Of a stretch of 64,000 bases of DNA, positions 15,240 through 23,197 are shown piece by piece (positions within the stretch are counted from its first letter, which is position 1; each line of letters starts with the position of its first letter). Source of the stretch: Streptomyces albireticuli. GTDB lineage: Bacteria > Actinomycetota > Actinomycetes > Streptomycetales > Streptomycetaceae. The notes beneath the pieces were generated by a model. It was not told the DNA's origin, did not search any database, and saw only the letters and a program-made list of their open reading frames with translations. Where the stretch lies: the NCBI RefSeq assembly GCF_021228125.1, contig NZ_JAJQQS010000009.1, positions 124,001-188,000 on the forward strand. The letters run 5' to 3'. The translations under genes were made by a program, and so were the position numbers.

Positions 15240-17000
15240 GTGACCAGTGACACCGCGACCCGAGCACGCCAGGGCCAGACGGCGGACGAGCGACAGCCCC
15301 CGTGGCAGCGCAGACTCCGCCGCTTCGGCTATGTGGGAGGGCCGCGGCCCGACGTCCGGGAGCGGCTCGTACCGGCGTTCCCCGAGCCCGGGACACGGGT
15401 GTGGGCGGCGCTCGGGGCACGGCCGGGGGCCGCCCTGGTGCTGGCGCGGTGGTCGGGATGGATCGGCCCGCTGCTGGTCGCGCTCCTCGCCGGACTGACC
15501 CGGTTCTGGCACCTGGGCAGTCCCAAGGCGGTGATATTCGACGAGACGTACTACGCCAAGGACGCCTGGGCCCTGTGGAAGTCGGGGTTCGAGGCGAAGT
15601 GGCCCGACGACATCAACGACAAGATCATCGGCGGCTTCGACACGGTCCCGGACGCCCCGGGGTATGTCGTGCACCCGCCGGCCGGCAAGTGGGTCATCGG
15701 CCTCGGTGAGTGGCTGTACGGGCTGAACCCTTTCGGCTGGCGTTTCATGGTCGCCGTCCTCGGCACCCTTTCGGTGCTGATGCTCTGCCGCATCGGCCGC
15801 CGGCTCTTCCGCTCCACCTTCCTGGGCTGCCTCGCGGGCGCCCTCATGGCCGTGGACGGCCTGCACTTCGTCATGAGCCGCACCTCGCTGCTCGACTCCG
15901 TGCTGATGTTCTTCGTGCTGGCCGCCTTCGGCTGTGTGCTCGTGGACCGCGACAAGGCGCGGGCCCGGCTGGCCGCCGCCCTCCCGGTCGGTGATGACGG
16001 GCCCGCCCGGCCCGACGCCGCGGTCGGCGACCGGCTCCCGCTCGGGCTCCGCCCGTGGCGGATCGCGGCCGGCGTCTTCCTGGGCCTGGCCTGCGCCACC
16101 AAGTGGAACGGAGCCGTCTATCTGGCGGCCTTCGGTCTGCTGACGGTCCTGTGGGACATGGGCTCGCGCCGCCTGGCCGGTGCCCGCCGCCCCACGCTCG
16201 CCACGCTGCGCCGCGACGTGCCGTGGGCGTTCCTGTCGACCGTCCCCGTCGCGCTCGGCGTCTACCTCGCCTCCTGGACCGGCTGGTTCGTCAAGAGCGG
16301 TACGTACAGCGAGAAGGGCGGCTGGCAGCACAGCGGCTACTACCGGCACTGGGCCGAGACCGAGGGCGGCCACGGCCCGGACGGCTTCCTCGCCGGGATC
16401 CTCAACCCGCTGCGCAGCCTGTGGGCGTACGAGCAGGAGGTCTGGAGGTTCAACACCACCCTCACCTCGCCGCACACCTACCAGTCCAACCCCTGGAGCT
16501 GGCTGGTGCAGTCCCGCCCGGTCTCGTACTTCTACGAGTCCCCCTCGCCCGGCCAGGACGGCTGCCCGGCGGACGCCACCGACAAGTGCGCCCGCGAGGT
16601 CCTCGCGCTGGGCACCCCGCTGCTGTGGTGGGCCGCCTGTTTCGCGCTGCTCTACCTGCTCTACCGGTGGGGGCTGCGGCGCGACTGGCGCGCGGGAGCG
16701 GTGCTGTGCGCCGTCGCCGCGGGATATCTGCCGTGGTTCCTGTGGCAGGAGAGGACGATCTTCCTCTTCTACGCGGTCGTGTTCGTGCCGTTCCTGTGCC
16801 TCGCGCTGGCCATGATGATCGGGGCGATCCTGGGGCCGCCCGGGTCCTCCGAGCGGCGCCGGGTCGTGGGCGCGGTCGGGGCGGGCACCCTGGTGCTGCT
16901 CATCGCCTGGAACTTCATCTACTTCTTCCCGATCTACACCGGGCACCCCATCCCGATGGAGGCGTGGCGCAACCGGATGTGGTTCGACACCTGGATCTGA
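15240..17000 (+). CDS. pmt: Protein O-mannosyltransferase (GT39)
   Basis: This 586-residue multi-span enzyme transfers mannose from polyprenyl-phosphate-mannose to Ser/Thr of exported proteins. The catalytic acidic pair sits in the first extracytoplasmic loop as FDETYYAKDAW (about residues 100-110). About ten TM helices follow, the WHSGYY-type and RPVSYFYE segments of PMT proteins are present, and the C-terminus ends HPIPMEAWRNRMWF..W. I chose GTG 15240 because TACGAT lies 6 nt upstream (leaderless) and upstream residues look non-coding. Its neighbourhood with rsmI and tatD matches other actinobacteria. Three tandem 12-bp CCGGGCCCGGAG units (17009-17044) follow. Confidence 0.93.
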   Translation: MTSDTATRARQGQTADERQPPWQRRLRRFGYVGGPRPDVRERLVPAFPEPGTRVWAALGARPGAALVLARWSGWIGPLLVALLAGLTRFWHLGSPKAVIFDETYYAKDAWALWKSGFEAKWPDDINDKIIGGFDTVPDAPGYVVHPPAGKWVIGLGEWLYGLNPFGWRFMVAVLGTLSVLMLCRIGRRLFRSTFLGCLAGALMAVDGLHFVMSRTSLLDSVLMFFVLAAFGCVLVDRDKARARLAAALPVGDDGPARPDAAVGDRLPLGLRPWRIAAGVFLGLACATKWNGAVYLAAFGLLTVLWDMGSRRLAGARRPTLATLRRDVPWAFLSTVPVALGVYLASWTGWFVKSGTYSEKGGWQHSGYYRHWAETEGGHGPDGFLAGILNPLRSLWAYEQEVWRFNTTLTSPHTYQSNPWSWLVQSRPVSYFYESPSPGQDGCPADATDKCAREVLALGTPLLWWAACFALLYLLYRWGLRRDWRAGAVLCAVAAGYLPWFLWQERTIFLFYAVVFVPFLCLALAMMIGAILGPPGSSERRRVVGAVGAGTLVLLIAWNFIYFFPIYTGHPIPMEAWRNRMWFDTWI

Positions 17001-17008
17001 CCGTGTGT

Positions 17009-17044
17009 CCGGGCCCGGAGCCGGGCCCGGAGCCGGGCCCGGAA
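17009..17044. repeat. Three tandem 12-bp repeats after pmt
   Basis: CCGGGCCCGGAG occurs at 17009-17020 and 17021-17032, and as CCGGGCCCGGAA at 17033-17044. Each unit is self-complementary (CCGGGCCCGG), so the array can fold into alternative hairpins and may terminate pmt transcription. Confidence 0.8.
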
Positions 17045-17132
17045 GGCGGCGTATGTCCAGGTGTCCGGAGAGACCGGTTCCGGCCATCGGGGTCCCTTCC
17101 TCCCCTCCTGTCCCGTACAGTGCCGAACCGAA

Positions 17133-17156
17133 GGTTTTAATCACCTGATTAAAACC
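17133..17156. promoter_or_regulatory. AT-rich 24-bp perfect palindrome upstream of the PBP gene
   Basis: GGTTTTAATCA (17133-17143) and TGATTAAAACC (17146-17156) are perfect 11-bp arms separated by CC. The site ends 31 bp before the PBP start. Its A+T richness contrasts with the surrounding sequence, and the symmetry suggests a dimeric regulator of GntR or MarR type. Confidence 0.7.
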
Positions 17157-17187
17157 CTGGGGTGGGGGCCTGGAGGGGGCTGAACTT

Positions 17188-18807
17188 ATGCACAAGGGTG
17201 CGAAGATCGCGGTGGGTGTCGTCACCGCCGGGCTGGTGGGGGCCGCCGGACTCGGCGCGTACAACGTGATCGACGCGGTCGCGGGCACCAACTCCGCGCA
17301 CGGCGAACCGGCCCCGCAGCGGACCGGGCCGCCGACGGAGAAGGAGATCGGCGATACCGCCCGCGACTTCCTCGCCGCCTGGCAGGACGGCGACGCGGCC
17401 GAGGCGGCCGCCCTGACCGACAACGCCGCGGCGGCGACCGCCGCCCTCAACGGCTACCGCGACCAGGCGCACGTCCAGAAGGTCACGCTCAAGCCCGGCA
17501 CCGCGACCGGCACCCGGGTGCCCTTCTCCGTCAGCGCCGAGATCGGCTACGGCAAGCAGCGCGGCACCTGGACCTACGAGTCCTCCCTCGACGTCGTCCG
17601 CGGGCCGGGCACCGGCAAGGCCCTCGTCGACTGGCAGTCCGCCGTCGTCCACCCCCAGCTCGCCCGGGGCGAGACCCTGCGCACCGACGCCGCCGCCGCG
17701 CCGCAGATGACCGCGCTCGACCGCAACGGCACCGTCCTCGACGCCAAGGACCACCCCTCGCTCGCGCCCGTCCTGCCGGAGCTGCGCAGGCGCTTCGCCG
17801 AGAAGGCGGGCGGCGAGCCCGGCGTCGAGGTGCGCGCCGTCACGCCCGGCGCCGGCCCCGAGGCCTCCCCGAAGACCCTGCACGTCCTCTCCAAGGGCAA
17901 GCCCGCCCAGCTGAGGACGACGCTCGACGCCCGGGTGCAGCGCGCGGCCGAGACCGCCGTGAGCGGCCGTAGCGACGCCTCCGTCGTCGCCGTGAAGCCC
18001 AGCACCGGCGAGATCCTGGCGGTCGCCAACTCCCGGAAGACGGAGTTCAACGCGGCGCTCATGGGCCAGACCCCGCCCGGCTCCACGATGAAGGTCGTCA
18101 CCGCGGCGATGCTCCTGGAGAAGGGCAAGGCCGCCCCCGGGAAGCCGCTGCCCTGTCCCAAGTACGCGACCTACGGCATGCGTTTCCACAACGTCGAGGA
18201 GAGCGAGAACCCCGGCGCCACCTTCGCCCAGGACTTCGCCGCCTCCTGCAACACCGCCTTCATCTCCCTCGCCGGCGGCGTCCCCGACGACGCGCTCGCC
18301 GCCGAGGCCCGGGACGTCTTCGGCCTCGGCCTGGAGTGGAAGACCGGCCTCGCCAGCTTCGACGGCAGCGTCCCGGTCGAGTCCGGCGCCGGCAAGGCCG
18401 CGGCGATGATCGGCCAGGGCAAGGTGCAGATGTCCCCCCTGAACATGGCCTCCGTCGCCGCCACCGCGCGCACCGGCTCCTTCCACCAGCCCTACCTCGT
18501 CGACCCGTCCGTCGACGGCCGGCAGCTCGCGCGCGCCTCCCGCGCCCTCCCGGCCGACGTCGCCGCGCAGCTGCGCTCGATGATGCGGCTCACGGCGGTC
18601 TCGGGCACGGGGCGGAAGGCGATGTCCGGGCTCGGGAGCGACATCGGGGCGAAGACGGGGTCGGCGGAGATCGACGGGCAGACCCTGCCGAACGGGTGGT
18701 TCACGGCGTACCGGGGGGACGTGGCCGCGGCGGCGGTCGTACCGCAGGGGGGTCACGGCGGGGATTCGGCGGGGCCGATCGTGGCGGCGGTGCTGCGGGC
18801 GGGGTGA
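17188..18807 (+). CDS. Penicillin-binding protein 2-type transpeptidase with NTF2-like domain
   Basis: This is a 539-residue class B-type PBP. A single N-terminal anchor (about residues 6-32) is followed by a MecA_N/NTF2-like domain (about 48-150), a dimerisation segment, and a transpeptidase domain from about 245. The active-site motifs are S299-T-M-K302, S353-C-N355 and K489-T-G491. It crosslinks peptidoglycan outside the membrane. The MecA_N domain is common in Streptomyces PBPs of this type and is not itself proof of beta-lactam resistance. ATG 17188 has GGAGGGGG (17172-17179). A striking AT-rich palindrome lies just upstream, and palindromic copy B directly follows the stop codon. Confidence 0.93.
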   Translation: MHKGAKIAVGVVTAGLVGAAGLGAYNVIDAVAGTNSAHGEPAPQRTGPPTEKEIGDTARDFLAAWQDGDAAEAAALTDNAAAATAALNGYRDQAHVQKVTLKPGTATGTRVPFSVSAEIGYGKQRGTWTYESSLDVVRGPGTGKALVDWQSAVVHPQLARGETLRTDAAAAPQMTALDRNGTVLDAKDHPSLAPVLPELRRRFAEKAGGEPGVEVRAVTPGAGPEASPKTLHVLSKGKPAQLRTTLDARVQRAAETAVSGRSDASVVAVKPSTGEILAVANSRKTEFNAALMGQTPPGSTMKVVTAAMLLEKGKAAPGKPLPCPKYATYGMRFHNVEESENPGATFAQDFAASCNTAFISLAGGVPDDALAAEARDVFGLGLEWKTGLASFDGSVPVESGAGKAAAMIGQGKVQMSPLNMASVAATARTGSFHQPYLVDPSVDGRQLARASRALPADVAAQLRSMMRLTAVSGTGRKAMSGLGSDIGAKTGSAEIDGQTLPNGWFTAYRGDVAAAAVVPQGGHGGDSAGPIVAAVLRAG

Positions 18808-18951
18808 CCCACCCCGCCCCTTCCCGAATGTCCTCAAGCGCCGGACGGGCTGAAAATCAGCCCGTCCGGCGTTTGAGGACCGGGGTCCGGGGCGGAGCCC
18901 CGCCACGCGGCGGAGCCGCACATCGGATGCTTCGGGAAGGGGCGGGGTGGG
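18808..18951. repeat. Dispersed palindromic element, copy B (3' of the PBP gene)
   Basis: The outer 21-bp arms 18808-18828 and 18931-18951 are perfectly complementary. The inner 23-bp arms 18831-18853 and 18857-18879 have one G-T mismatch around a 3-nt loop. The outer arm begins at the base after the PBP stop codon, so the element probably ends that transcript. Confidence 0.92.
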
Positions 18952-19037
18952 GAACAAGCCCGCCGCAGGCGCGGGCCCGCCCGGCGCGAAGCCCCCGCAG
19001 GTGACCGCCACAACAGCGCACCCCACCAGCACAGCGC

Positions 19038-19043
19038 TAGCGT
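19038..19043 (+). promoter_or_regulatory. Probable leaderless -10 (TAGCGT)
   Basis: TAGCGT ends 6 nt before the ATG at 19050, matching the TANNNT-N6/7-start layout of leaderless Streptomyces transcripts. I see no clear -35. Confidence 0.5.
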
Positions 19044-19049
19044 CACGGC

Positions 19050-19106
19050 ATGAGCGCACCCGCTGATCATCCGTCAGGAATACGCACGCGCGAGCGACCC
19101 TCATGA
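19050..19106 (+). CDS. 18-residue leader peptide coupled to the EamA gene
   Basis: ATG at 19050 starts an 18-codon frame (SAPADHPSGIRTRERPS after Met) that ends in TGA overlapping the ATG of the transporter at 19103 by 4 bp. With a -10 six bases upstream it could be translated from the very 5' end of the mRNA and deliver ribosomes to the transporter start, whose own ribosome site is poor. This is an inference; no family is recognised. Confidence 0.4.
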   Translation: MSAPADHPSGIRTRERPS

Positions 19107-19954
19107 CCCCCCTCGTCGCCGCCGCCGTCCTCGTCGCCGCCGTCACCCACGCCAGTTGGAACGCCATCGCCCACGGCATCAAGGACCAGCTGCTGGCGTT
19201 CACCCTCGTCGGCGGCGGTGGCGCCCTCTGCGGGCTGGCGCTGCTGCCCTTCGCCCCGGGGATATCGGGCGCGGCCTGGCCGTACCTGCTCGCCTCCGCC
19301 GTGCTGCACGTCGTCTACCAACTCCTGCTCATGCGCTCCTTCACGCTCGGCGACTTCGGGCAGATGTACCCGATCGCCCGTGGCAGCGCGCCGCTGGCCG
19401 TCACCGTCCTCGCGGCGGTCTTCGCCGGCGAGCTGCCGGACGCCTGGCAGCTCGCCGGGGTCGCGGTGGCCTCGGCCGGGCTGGTCGGCCTGGCGCTGTG
19501 GGGCATCCGAGGCTCCGGCGCCCGGCCCCACTGGCCGGCGATCACCGCGGCGCTCGCCACCGGTCTGGCCATCGCCGCGTACACGGTCGTCGACGGCCTG
19601 GGCGTCCGGGCCTCCGGTTCGCCCCTCGGCTACATCGCCTGGCTGATGATCCTCGAAGGGCTCGCCATCCCGGCCTACGCGCTGGCCACCCGCCGTGACC
19701 GGCTCCTCCCCGAGCTCCGCCCCCACGCCGCGCGCGGCCTGCTCGGCGGACTGCTGTCGGTCTTCGCGTACGGGCTCGTCCTGTGGGCCCAGACCCGGGC
19801 CGCGCTGGCGCCGATCGCGGCGCTGCGGGAGTCGTCGATCATCGTGGGGGCGGCGATCGGCGCCGTCGTCATGAAGGAGCGGTTCGGGGCGCCGAGGATC
19901 GCCGCCGCGGGGCTCATGGTGGTGGGGATCGGCCTGATGCTGCACGCGGGGTGA
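19103..19954 (+). CDS. EamA/DMT-superfamily transporter
   Basis: This 283-residue membrane protein has ten predicted TM helices arranged as two five-helix EamA repeats (about 1-135 and 150-283). The repeat features include YQLLLMRSFTLGDFGQMYPIARGSAPLAV and the matching late segment LAPIAALRESSIIVGAAIGAVVMKE. Family members exchange small metabolites across the inner membrane; the substrate is unknown. There is almost no Shine-Dalgarno before ATG 19103, and the start overlaps the stop of an 18-codon frame, which suggests coupling. Confidence 0.88.
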   Translation: MTPLVAAAVLVAAVTHASWNAIAHGIKDQLLAFTLVGGGGALCGLALLPFAPGISGAAWPYLLASAVLHVVYQLLLMRSFTLGDFGQMYPIARGSAPLAVTVLAAVFAGELPDAWQLAGVAVASAGLVGLALWGIRGSGARPHWPAITAALATGLAIAAYTVVDGLGVRASGSPLGYIAWLMILEGLAIPAYALATRRDRLLPELRPHAARGLLGGLLSVFAYGLVLWAQTRAALAPIAALRESSIIVGAAIGAVVMKERFGAPRIAAAGLMVVGIGLMLHAG

Positions 19955-20022
19955 CGCCCCGCGCCGGGTGGGTACGGGCCCGCCCGGCGAGCCGTACCGC
20001 CCGACCCTGCGAGGATGGGGCC

Positions 20023-20874
20023 GTGACTGGAACGCTCGTACTCGCAGGTACCCCCATCGGTGACGTCGCCGACGCGCCCCCGCGGCTGGCCGCCGAGCTC
20101 GCCGCCGCCGAGGTGATCGCCGCCGAGGACACCCGGCGGCTGCGCCGCCTCACCCAGGCGCTGGGCGTGCACACCACCGGCCGCGTCGTCTCCTACTTCG
20201 AGGGCAACGAGTCGGCCCGTACGCCCGAGCTCGTCGAGGCGCTGGCCGGCGGTGCGCGCGTGCTGCTGGTCACCGACGCGGGCATGCCGTCCGTGTCGGA
20301 CCCCGGCTACCGGCTCGTCGCCGCCGCCGTGGAGCGCGATATCAAGGTCACGGCGGTGCCGGGCCCGTCCGCCGTGCTGACCGCGCTCGCCGTGTCCGGG
20401 CTGCCCGTGGACCGCTTCTGCTTCGAGGGCTTCCTGCCACGCAAGGCGGGGGAGCGGCTCGGCCGGCTGCGCGAGGTCGCCGACGAGCGCCGTACGCTCG
20501 TCTACTTCGAGGCGCCGCACCGCCTGGACGACACCCTCGCCGCCATGGCCGAGGCCCTGGGCCCGAAGCGCCGGGCCGCCGTCTGCCGCGAGCTGACCAA
20601 GACGTACGAGGAGGTCAAGCGCGGCCCCCTGGACGAGCTGGCCGCCTGGGCCGCCGAGGGCGTCCGCGGTGAGATCACCATCGTCGTGGAGGGCGCCCCC
20701 GAGGCCGGCCCGCAGGACCTCGACCCCGCGGAGCTGGTGCGCCGGGTACAGGTCCGGGAGGAGGCGGGGGAGCGCCGCAAGGAGGCGATCGCGGCGGTGG
20801 CCGCCGAGGCGGGCCTGCCCAAGCGGGAGGTCTTCGACGCGGTCGTGGCGGCCAAGAACGCCGCGGGCAAGTAA
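20023..20874 (+). CDS. rsmI: 16S rRNA 2'-O-ribose C1402 methyltransferase RsmI
   Basis: This 283-residue SAM-dependent enzyme of the tetrapyrrole-methylase fold 2'-O-methylates C1402 of 16S rRNA in the decoding centre. It begins TGTLVLAGTPIGD, followed by AEDTRRLRRL, LVTDAGMPSVSDPGYRLV and VPGPSAVLTALAVSGLP, the full set of RsmI signatures, and has the C-terminal helical extension. GTG 20023 is the start: GAGGAT lies 6 nt upstream (leaderless layout) and the frame upstream is non-coding. It heads the conserved rsmI-tatD-rpfB-rsmA-ispE order. Confidence 0.95.
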   Translation: MTGTLVLAGTPIGDVADAPPRLAAELAAAEVIAAEDTRRLRRLTQALGVHTTGRVVSYFEGNESARTPELVEALAGGARVLLVTDAGMPSVSDPGYRLVAAAVERDIKVTAVPGPSAVLTALAVSGLPVDRFCFEGFLPRKAGERLGRLREVADERRTLVYFEAPHRLDDTLAAMAEALGPKRRAAVCRELTKTYEEVKRGPLDELAAWAAEGVRGEITIVVEGAPEAGPQDLDPAELVRRVQVREEAGERRKEAIAAVAAEAGLPKREVFDAVVAAKNAAGK

Positions 20875-21657
20875 CGGCGGGAGGGCCTTCCCCCTGCCCG
20901 CCCCTCCCCGAACGCCGCCCGGACTCCCGACCGGGCCCCGGTTCCCCCGGCCGGGTCGTGGCCCCGGTCCCAGGCTCAGCCCGGGCCTGGTGCTCGGCCC
21001 TGCCGTGGCCACCTCAGCCCTGCCGGGCCCCGGGATCCGGCTTGGGTCCCAGCCCTGGCTCGGGCCCCGGCATCGGCCCCGGCCCGGCCTCGGTCCCGGT
21101 CCCGGCCCCTGGTTCCGGCCGCGGTCACCTGCTCGTACGGCCGACCGGCCATGGCCCGACTCCGGCTACGGCCCTGGTCTCGGTCCGGCTCCGGCGGCGG
21201 CCTTGGGCCGGCCTCGGCCCGACTCCGGCTCTTCCGGCCTCGCCGGCCGCACCGCCCGGCCCCGGCCCGCGCCTCCTGCCCCTGCCGTGCGCCCCCGCCC
21301 GGCCCTCGGCTCGCCCGCCCGCCCCGCCGGAATCAGCCCGTCCGGCGAGGACATCCGGGAAGGGGCGGGCCGGGGAAGAACTCCGCCGGAACCCCCGGTC
21401 GGCACCCCCCGGCGCTCCCGCCCGCGCCCCCGGCGCGAACGCCCCGTCCCGGCCCTCATTTACCAGGCCCATCCGCAGGTAAAGGGCTATCGTGAAAGGC
21501 AAAGCTTAGGCCTGGCAGCCTGGCATTTTGGGCAGCGCGACGCCAAGTTTGTCCCAATTCGGGGGAGAGGCTGCTGCGACTTCGCCGGTAAGGGCGTTCC
21601 CTGGATGTGGGACGTCCGATCCCGGAGAGACTTGTCCTCAGGACAAGAGGAGCTGCC
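20875..21657. other. 783-bp intergenic region: low-complexity tract inside a split palindromic element (copy E)
   Basis: No credible gene is present. At 20887-20912 there is a CCTTCCCC..GCCCGCCCCTCCCCGAA arm, and at 21333-21380 the complementary half of the dispersed element (ATCAGCCCGTCCGGCG, then CCGGGAAGGGGCGGGCCGGG). Between them about 400 bp (20925-21330) consist of degenerate CGGCCCCGG / GGTCCC / CCGGCTCC words. Downstream, TTTACC (21459-21464) and GGTAAA (21478-21483) form a 6-bp inverted repeat with a 13-nt spacer. TATCGT near 21488 could be a -10 for the next gene. Confidence 0.7.
21631..21647 (+). promoter_or_regulatory. 17-bp inverted repeat abutting the ribosome site
   Basis: CTTGTCCT-C-AGGACAAG has perfect 8-bp arms and ends one base before AGGAG (21648-21652) of the gene at 21658. 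It may be an operator, or as RNA a hairpin that masks or frames the ribosome site. Confidence 0.5.
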
Positions 21658-22146
21658 ATGAGCGAGATCGCAGGAACCTCGAACGGTGTCCGCCCGACAG
21701 CCGTCGGCCACCCGGCCGCCGCGCCCGGCGCACTGGAAGCCGCCCACGAGTCGTACGCCTTCGCGTGCATGCGCTGCGGGCACGGCTGGGAGCAGTCGTA
21801 CGAGATACAGCACCACACCGACGCCGAGGGCCGGCCGTTCGTCGTCTACTACGCCGACGGGGAGCGCGTCCCCTCCCCGCTGACCCACCCCACCTGCATG
21901 AACTGCGGCGGTCACGCCGTCCGCATCATGCGGTCCGGGCAGGTCTCCCGGATAGCCGGCGTCCTGCACCAGTACTCCCGGACGACCGTGCCCGCCACGG
22001 ACCAGGCGCCCGCCGGGCCGTTCCACACCAGCGGGTCCGCCCCCTCCCGGCGCGCCCTCGCGAAGGAGGCCGGGAGCGGCGAGGAGACCCCGCGCCACCA
22101 CTGGCACCTGTCGGACCTCCTGCACCCCTTCCAGCACCGCAAGTGA
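21658..22146 (+). CDS. Conserved actinobacterial protein with two CxxCG knuckles
   Basis: This is a 162-residue soluble protein. Two zinc-knuckle-like pairs, CMRCG (about residues 37-41) and CMNCG (about 80-84), enclose a beta-rich stretch, so a zinc ribbon of about 50 residues is likely. The C-terminal third is Ser/Ala/His-rich and probably disordered (HHWHLSDLLHPFQHRK at the end). ATG 21658 has AGGAG 5 nt upstream. It lies between rsmI and tatD, where a similar gene occurs in other Streptomyces to my recollection. Its function is unknown. Confidence 0.8.
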   Translation: MSEIAGTSNGVRPTAVGHPAAAPGALEAAHESYAFACMRCGHGWEQSYEIQHHTDAEGRPFVVYYADGERVPSPLTHPTCMNCGGHAVRIMRSGQVSRIAGVLHQYSRTTVPATDQAPAGPFHTSGSAPSRRALAKEAGSGEETPRHHWHLSDLLHPFQHRK

Positions 22147-22166
22147 GCGCGGGGCCGCGCGATCTC

Positions 22167-22172
22167 TAGAAT
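22167..22172 (+). promoter_or_regulatory. Leaderless -10 promoter of tatD (TAGAAT)
   Basis: TAGAAT ends exactly 7 nt before the ATG of tatD at 22180, and no Shine-Dalgarno is present between. This is the consensus layout for leaderless transcription. Confidence 0.7.
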
Positions 22173-22179
22173 CGCGTCC

Positions 22180-23097
22180 ATGGCGGCAACAGCATCGAAC
22201 AGCGACAAGCCCGGCGGCACGCGGAGTCAGAGCGACAAGGACGTCCCCCCGCCCCTTCCGGCGCCGCTGAACGTGCCCGTCGCCGATTCGCACACCCATC
22301 TGGACATGCAGCAGGGCTCCGTAGCGGAAGCCCTCGCCAAGGCCGCCTCCGTAGGGGTGACCACCGTCGTTCAGGTGGGGTGCGACCTGGCCGGATCCCG
22401 CTGGGCGGCGGAGACGGCCGCCGCGCACGAGAGCGTCTGGGCCACGGTGGCCCTGCATCCGAACGAAGCCCCCCGCATCGTCCTCGGCGACCCCGACGGC
22501 TGGTCGCGCCAGGGCGCCCGCGAGCCGGGCGGCGACGCCGCGCTGGACGCGGCGCTGGAGGAGATCGACGCCCTGGCCGCGCTGCCGCACGTCCGCGGCG
22601 TCGGCGAGACCGGCCTGGACTTCTTCCGTACGGGCCCCGAGGGCATGGCCGCCCAGGAGCGCTCCTTCCGCCGCCACATCGACATCGCCAAGCGCCACGG
22701 CAAGGCCCTGGTCATCCACGACCGGGAGGCGCACGCCGACGTCCTGCGGGTGCTGGAGGAGGAGGGCGCCCCGGAGACCGTGGTCTTCCACTGCTACTCC
22801 GGCGACGCCGAGATGGCCAAGGTGTGCGCCGAGGCGGGCTACTACATGTCCTTCGCGGGCAACGTGACCTTCAAGAACGCCCAGCACCTGCGGGACGCCC
22901 TCGCCGTCGCCCCGCTCGACCTGGTGCTCGTCGAGACGGACGCGCCGTTCCTGACGCCCGTGCCCTATCGCGGACGGCCCAACGCGCCGTACCTCATTCC
23001 GGTCACGTTGCGCGCGATGGCCGGGTACCGAGGTGTGGACGAGGACGCCCTGGCCACGGCGGTCGCCGCGAATACCGCAAGGGCGTTCGGCTACTGA
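22180..23097 (+). CDS. tatD: TatD-family metal-dependent deoxyribonuclease/hydrolase
   Basis: This 305-residue TIM-barrel amidohydrolase begins, after about 34 leader residues, with the metal-binding DSHTHLD. It continues with VGETGLDFF, KALVIHDREAHAD, FHCYSGD and LVETDAPFL, the complete ligand set of TatD 3'-5' DNases. The family removes nucleotides from DNA ends and takes part in repair and, in some bacteria, DNA breakdown. The protein is cytosolic. Translation likely starts from a leaderless mRNA (TAGAAT 7 nt upstream). rpfB follows after 100 bp. Confidence 0.94.
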   Translation: MAATASNSDKPGGTRSQSDKDVPPPLPAPLNVPVADSHTHLDMQQGSVAEALAKAASVGVTTVVQVGCDLAGSRWAAETAAAHESVWATVALHPNEAPRIVLGDPDGWSRQGAREPGGDAALDAALEEIDALAALPHVRGVGETGLDFFRTGPEGMAAQERSFRRHIDIAKRHGKALVIHDREAHADVLRVLEEEGAPETVVFHCYSGDAEMAKVCAEAGYYMSFAGNVTFKNAQHLRDALAVAPLDLVLVETDAPFLTPVPYRGRPNAPYLIPVTLRAMAGYRGVDEDALATAVAANTARAFGY

Positions 23098-23197
23098 GTC
23101 ACTCCCGTCGCGACACCGTGTGATCATATGACTTTGGAGAGTGACGCTCCCTCCGCTACAGTCCCGGGCCGGACAGCTCGACCCAGGGGAGTGTCGC

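Noticed and set aside
12156-17450. Long minus-strand frames (684 and 921 codons) opposite cbiO, hydrolase, SDR and pmt
   Set aside because: They are shadows of plus-strand genes that show clear family motifs; the predicted peptides are low-complexity.
17188-18807. Calling the PBP a beta-lactam resistance gene because of its MecA_N domain
   Set aside because: The domain is common in intrinsic actinobacterial PBPs; sequence gives no evidence of low drug affinity.
20669-21661. Open frames of 120-330 codons in the rsmI downstream gap
   Set aside because: They are open in several frames at once, consist of Arg/Pro/Gly repeats and lack ribosome sites; the DNA is low-complexity.
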